A DNA stretch of 11,064 nt, taken from positions 1-11,064 of the forward strand of contig JAMQCK010001181.1 of NCBI GenBank assembly GCA_024196135.1, in the 5' to 3' direction. Numbering within the stretch: the first letter of the stretch is position 1; the number at the start of each line of letters is the position of its first letter. This document shows, in pieces, positions 7,345-11,064 of the stretch. The position numbers were made by a program, and so were the translations under genes. The notes under the pieces are model-generated. The model worked only from the letters and a program-made list of their open reading frames with translations. It had not been told where the DNA came from and did no database searches. The stretch is from Pleurotus ostreatus/Saccharomyces cerevisiae fusant (Eukaryota; Opisthokonta).

Positions 7345-9247
7345 TCAGTTGATACATGACCTACCAAAGAGAGCCCTGATCGGGCGCTGCGGTGAGGCCC
7401 TGAGGGGAGAGGGGGCTGCTTGGGGACTGCGGTCGAGGCCGGAGACTACGGACAGGAGACTCCGCGAGACCCCAGAACTCTTTCCGGAGATGAACTTCGT
7501 GGAGGGTGGTGCGGAACCCTCTTGAAGCATGAGCTCGATGAAGGGCAGTTCTCGTAAGAGGATCGAAAGCGATGTAGATCGAGCAAGACAGATGGAGCAC
7601 GGTGACGGTGTCAGTACGACAAGTTTTAGCACTACCTGCTTGGCATGAGCCCATGCTGCCATGCAATCGACAAGGTACTCACAATCTACACCTCGAACCT
7701 GCAATGGCTCATCCAGAACGCCTCCGCAACGCCCAAGACAAGGTCGGTCGTGACGGAGTCGAAGTAGTTGACCGCGTGCGAGGCGACAGGCTGGGTACGC
7801 GACTGAGAAAGTTGTCGCCGCGAGTTGAAAAGTAGATTGCTAAGAATTTCTGACATCTTGCTTGTAAGAAGGTCGTTGGGCGTGTAAACGTCGTCCGGAG
7901 ATTCGTGCTTGCTCGGGGTGGAGTCGAGGGCGAAGATACTGCAGGCGAGGGAGGAGAGATACCAGAAGGCTTCCTTGCGAGCGAGGGTCTCGACAGCGGT
8001 ATGCATGTCTGAGCTTGGAGGCGTTTGTGTTACGAATTCCATTTCACGAAGGACACCCAAGGCGAGGGAGTCCTTCAGTGTTTGTCGTAGACGAATCGTT
8101 GAGCAAGTGTTAGCTCGCAGCGTGTCGTCGCATAGCTTGAGCGTGGTGGCGAAGAGCGAGAGCATATACGGGCGTATATCTGGCGGCGGTTCTGAAGACG
8201 TCGATGATGCTGCTGTGGGCATCAAGAGATCGGACAAGTGCAGCCTGCTTGCAGGAAGAAAGGACTGGATAAGAGGGGCTAGTATCTCGCCGGAGAAGGT
8301 CTTCAAGCAGGATTCTGCACCGGCAATGTCGTCGGAAGGCGTTGAGTTTCTGGTCGTGGTGACGGCTACTCTCAGAGGCGCCAACAGGATCGGGATGACA
8401 AGAGGAAGAGCCCACGAGACGAGCGTAGCAGCGGTTTGCAAGGCAGCGACTGTCGGTCTGGATTGGCGCAAAATTTCGACGGAGAGCGCCTCCAGAGCAC
8501 GAATTGAAGTGGCGGCAAGGACGTCCTTTCCTCCGAGGAGATATCCTTCCTCAATCGCTACGACGGCATCCTCAATGGCGATCCAGGGATCTATGAGGCT
8601 TTGCTTCGACGCAGCGGTACGAGCTATGTGTATCCTCGATCGGCATTTGTGGCAAATGCTTAGGAGACAAGTCTACTCACGATTGAGTGTTACCGGCCCG
8701 GTCGAGCTGGATAGTCTGGTTTGAAGATAGGTGGCGAGAGGTGACGGGGAAAGTGGAGCGATGGACTCGAGGGAGGCGGATCCTGATGTAACATTGCTTG
8801 GATGGGATATCGGATCGTTCCCCAACGTCCGTAAAAGGGTTGCATTCTCTGGATGGGCGTCAGTACTCGGAATACTACCTAGAGGTATCCTTTGTACTGA
8901 CTGATCTTCTCAGCCCGAAGCTGCTCTCGCAATGAAGCTAGCGTTTGCTCTACAATCTCCGTCCGATGTCGACATTCGCAAGAAGCAAAATAGGCCGTCG
9001 CTCGCGGTAATAGGCTCTGTAGATGTGACACATAGCCTGAAGCCTTGTTGAATCTTCACGATCGCGCGAAGAGCTGAGGTTTTACCGGCGTATGACTGTC
9101 CAGCTGGTCTGCTTTGGACGATCGCTACTGCCTGAGACGCAATCCCTCGTTCGTTATGCACGCTCCGACAGCGGTGAGCACTCAACGTACGAGCGCGAGA
9201 CGGACAGTGTCTGTTTGATTCAGCGACGTAGAAACTCCTGAAAGCAT
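7345..9247 (-). CDS. MEI4: Mei4-like meiotic double-strand-break protein (six exons)
   Basis: The CDS model is complement(join(7345..7635,7692..8623,8681..8848,8902..9036,9086..9131,9191..9247)), giving 542 aa. Mei4 (Rec24 in fission yeast) works with Rec114 and Mer2 on meiotic chromosomes to let Spo11 make double-strand breaks. Joining exons 1-3 gives LALAVAIVQSRPAG (residues 17-30), then Y33, Y36 and L40, then a helix with LASLREQLRAEK (67-78). This matches the conserved N-terminus of the family as I know it (LALA-hydrophobic-SKPA, then Tyr and Leu, then a Leu-rich helix). Introns are 59, 49, 53, 57 and 56 bp, with donors GTACGT, GTAAAA, GTCAGT, GTGAGT and GTGTAG and all acceptors AG. Residues 81-140 are Ser/Pro-rich; 140-446 are helical and Leu-rich, as expected for the family. 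It is longer than yeast or mouse Mei4 (about 400 aa). The third and fifth introns are the least certain. A 43-bp alternative for the fifth (7656-7698) would give a different last exon. Confidence 0.72.
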
Positions 9248-9261
9248 AGCACGTCGGACAT
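9220..9261 (-). other. Short upstream ORF overlapping the Mei4-like start
   Basis: An ATG at 9261, 14 bases before the proposed start codon and in another frame, opens a 13-codon frame (MSDVLCFQEFLRR) that ends at 9220 inside exon 1. If the transcript starts upstream of 9261 it could reduce translation of the main frame. The ATG lies inside a TATATAT stretch, so the transcript may instead begin downstream of it. This is inference. Confidence 0.35.
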
Positions 9262-9619
9262 ATATAGTCAGTGAGAGACAAGAGCAAGTCGCGCGACGCG
9301 AGCAGACGCGATCGTCACGAGCATCACGGTCACGGTCCCCCTGAACCTCGAGCGCATATATTCAGAGCGTTATCGCCCTCAAGACATTCATATTGCAGTT
9401 GCCCGTGTACATATCATAGAGGCAACTATATGTTAGCATACAAGAAAGTTCATGCCCCTATGAGCAGGTCTATCTTCAAGAATTCGTTTGTAAGTACGGT
9501 TTGGGGTGCATGCATGCATGTCGAGCGAGCAAGGCCGCGAGCAAGAAGAGAATAAACAGTAGCAGAGGATAGGTAAGATACTTAGGAGGCGGTAACGTAT
9601 GCAGAGAATGTCCTTACAA
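9248..9619 (-). promoter_or_regulatory. Intergenic region upstream of the Mei4-like gene
   Basis: These 372 bp separate the end of the PHD gene from the Mei4-like start and must hold the 3' end of the former and the promoter of the latter. Visible elements are TATATAT on the minus strand (about 9261-9267, unusually close to the ATG), a cluster of CGCG/GCGACGCG words at 9290-9312, and an alternating TGCATGCATGCATG at 9507-9520. The AATAAA near 9551 is on the plus strand, so it cannot serve the PHD gene. Functions are not proven. Confidence 0.4.
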
Positions 9620-11064
9620 TTAGTCTGGGAGGAGACATTAGACCAGCGCCTTCAAGGCTGACGCACCGAACACTCACCGTATTCAGCTCGCTGGCGCGCC
9701 GCCTGATGGTCTGTGCGCGTCGAGCGCACAATGGGCGACTCCTCGACGGACGCCTGCGCCAGCATGTTCAGGGACCGCATCGCGGGCGAATTCATTGTGG
9801 TTTGCCGATTCTCGCGCTCTGCGCGCTGCACGGGGCTTTCCTGCACCATCCGCGCCCGTGCGGAGGGGCTGAACAGGTTTCCGCCAGGACGCCCGCCGCT
9901 GGGCGGCTTGTGATGCTGCACTGTCCGCGGCCGCGGCGTCTGGGTCTGTCCAACAGCGCCAACGGACCTGTTGGCTGCCCACAACAAACTCGTGCCGTTC
10001 GTCTTGGGCGTCGTGAAGTGGGCGGGAACGCGGATGCCGCGTGACGGCGTCGACATCGGGTCGAAGCTGTCGTCGTAGTCCTCGAAGAGGCCTGAGTTCG
10101 GGGTCTGCATGAACACGCGGGGCGTGGTGGGGAACTGATTCTGGCGCGGCGTCGTGGGCGGACCGGAGCGTGACCAGGACGAGGAAGTAAAGTCAGAGGA
10201 AGGGTCGTCGCGCCGCGGTGGGGTGCATGGAACGCGCATGGACTGCCAATCGGTAGAGGGGAAGGGCGAGTCAGAGAGTGACGGGAAAAAAGAAGCGTCG
10301 TCATGCGCACGCTGGAATGCGGGGAGGTCCTCGGTCGGCACAAAAGTCGGCTCGCGGTAGACGACTGGCTCGTGCTCGTCGTCCGAGGACAACGACCGGT
10401 CGTCGACACATCGCTCGCAGTACCAAGGGTCTTCCTCCTTCCCAAGCTCCGCCATGTTCCGAATCCCGAGGCACCTGAGGTGGTACCACGTCCGACACCC
10501 ATCGCACTGTACGAGGTCCTTCCCGTCATCGCGCCCCTTGCACACGCAGATCATCTCGTTCTGCCGGTCTGTGAGGGCCCGTGACCTCCGAAAGCTCAGC
10601 GCGCGCACGCTCTTCTTGGCCAGGAGCGCCGCGCGCGCGTCCCCGGGGTCGCTCGGGAAGAAGCTGCGCACGGTCACCGCGCGCGGGCGGCGCGCCGCCT
10701 CCGGGTCCGCGTGCAAGGGCACCATCTTCCCCCGCCCGCGCCGCGGGGGCATCGGCCGGTCCGCCGTGTCCTCGTACACCTGCCCCCAAGACGCAGACGG
10801 CAGGATCTCCTCGTCCTCCCCGACCGTGCCGGCGACGGAGTCCGCCTCGTCGTCGCTCTCGCGGTCGAGGAACTTTTCGATCCACTTGAGCTTCTCCTCT
10901 TCCTCCTGCCGCGCGTGCTCCTCGCGCTCGTCCGTACGCAGCTTCCAGGGAAACTCGGCGTCGGGCCAGTTCGGGCGGTCGCCAGTGTGGAGGTCGGCGG
11001 TCATGACGGTCGCGGCGAGCGTGCGGCGCTCCTCGGGCTTCTTGCGGCGGCGGCCCCCAGTCGC
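9620..11064 (-). CDS. PHD-finger protein (5' end beyond the window)
   Basis: The CDS model is complement(join(9620..9624,9678..>11064)), with 463 residues visible. The frame is open to the window edge, so the start may lie outside; an ATG at 11004 with G at -3 is an alternative start, used for numbering here. A C4HC3 PHD finger spans residues 153-199 with ligands C153, C155, C167, C170, H175, C178, C196 and C199. It includes CDGCRTWYH, where the Trp is typical of fingers that read methylated histone H3 Lys4; that role is inferred. Residues 29-66 are rich in Glu and Asp. The C-terminal half is Ser/Thr/Pro-rich with several TPR/TPK and SP sites, probably disordered and phosphorylated. A 53-bp intron (9625-9677; GTGAGT, CTAAT, CAG) leaves a last coding exon of 5 bases, so the protein ends ...AEYD. 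Without splicing it ends 30 bases later in CSVRQP. No gene name assigned. Confidence 0.85.

Noticed and set aside
9548..9556. AATAAA as polyadenylation signal of the PHD gene
   Set aside because: It is on the plus strand, while the PHD gene is transcribed from the minus strand.
1..11064. CRISPR array, bacterial operon, defence system or virus
   Set aside because: No regular spacer-repeat pattern, no ribosome-binding sites and no viral or bacterial domains. Short spliced introns show a eukaryotic nuclear sequence.

Overview
The window looks like nuclear DNA of a filamentous basidiomycete, probably an Agaricomycete. It is GC-rich, the proteins are rich in Ser, Pro and Ala, and the genes carry very short introns (49-59 bp in the models built here) with GTNNGT-type donors and CTNAY-type branch sites just before the acceptor. 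The species cannot be named from the sequence.

Layout: three protein genes, all on the minus strand. At the right edge (9620-11064) is the 5'-truncated gene of a PHD-finger protein, a probable chromatin reader. Next, 372 bp further in the direction of transcription, is a six-exon gene (7345-9247). Once spliced it encodes a protein whose N-terminus carries the signature of the Mei4 family of meiotic double-strand-break proteins. No single unspliced frame shows this, so automatic annotation could easily miss it. At the left (378-1667) is a two-exon gene for a FYVE zinc-finger protein of about 412 residues. Its intron splits the FYVE domain right after the Trp-Lys of the WxxD motif.

Between the FYVE gene and the Mei4-like gene are about 5.7 kb (1668-7344) with no gene I can support. 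The clearest object there is a complete 648-bp non-autonomous DNA transposon at 1827-2474. It has perfect 20-bp terminal inverted repeats, a perfect 8-bp target-site duplication and subterminal A-rich ACGGATA repeats at both ends. It lies about 150 bp upstream of the FYVE start codon, and a tRNA-like relic with Pol III A and B boxes sits inside it. The rest of the gap holds other tRNA-related fragments, several short degenerate tandem repeats and small hairpins, and looks like repeat-derived or decayed sequence.

The three genes do not form an obvious pathway (endosomal lipid reading, meiotic recombination, histone reading). They are ordinary neighbours on a eukaryotic chromosome. I saw no bacterial-type operon, CRISPR array or defence system. 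The most valuable results are the spliced Mei4-like gene and the intact transposon. All splice sites were read by eye and need transcript support.
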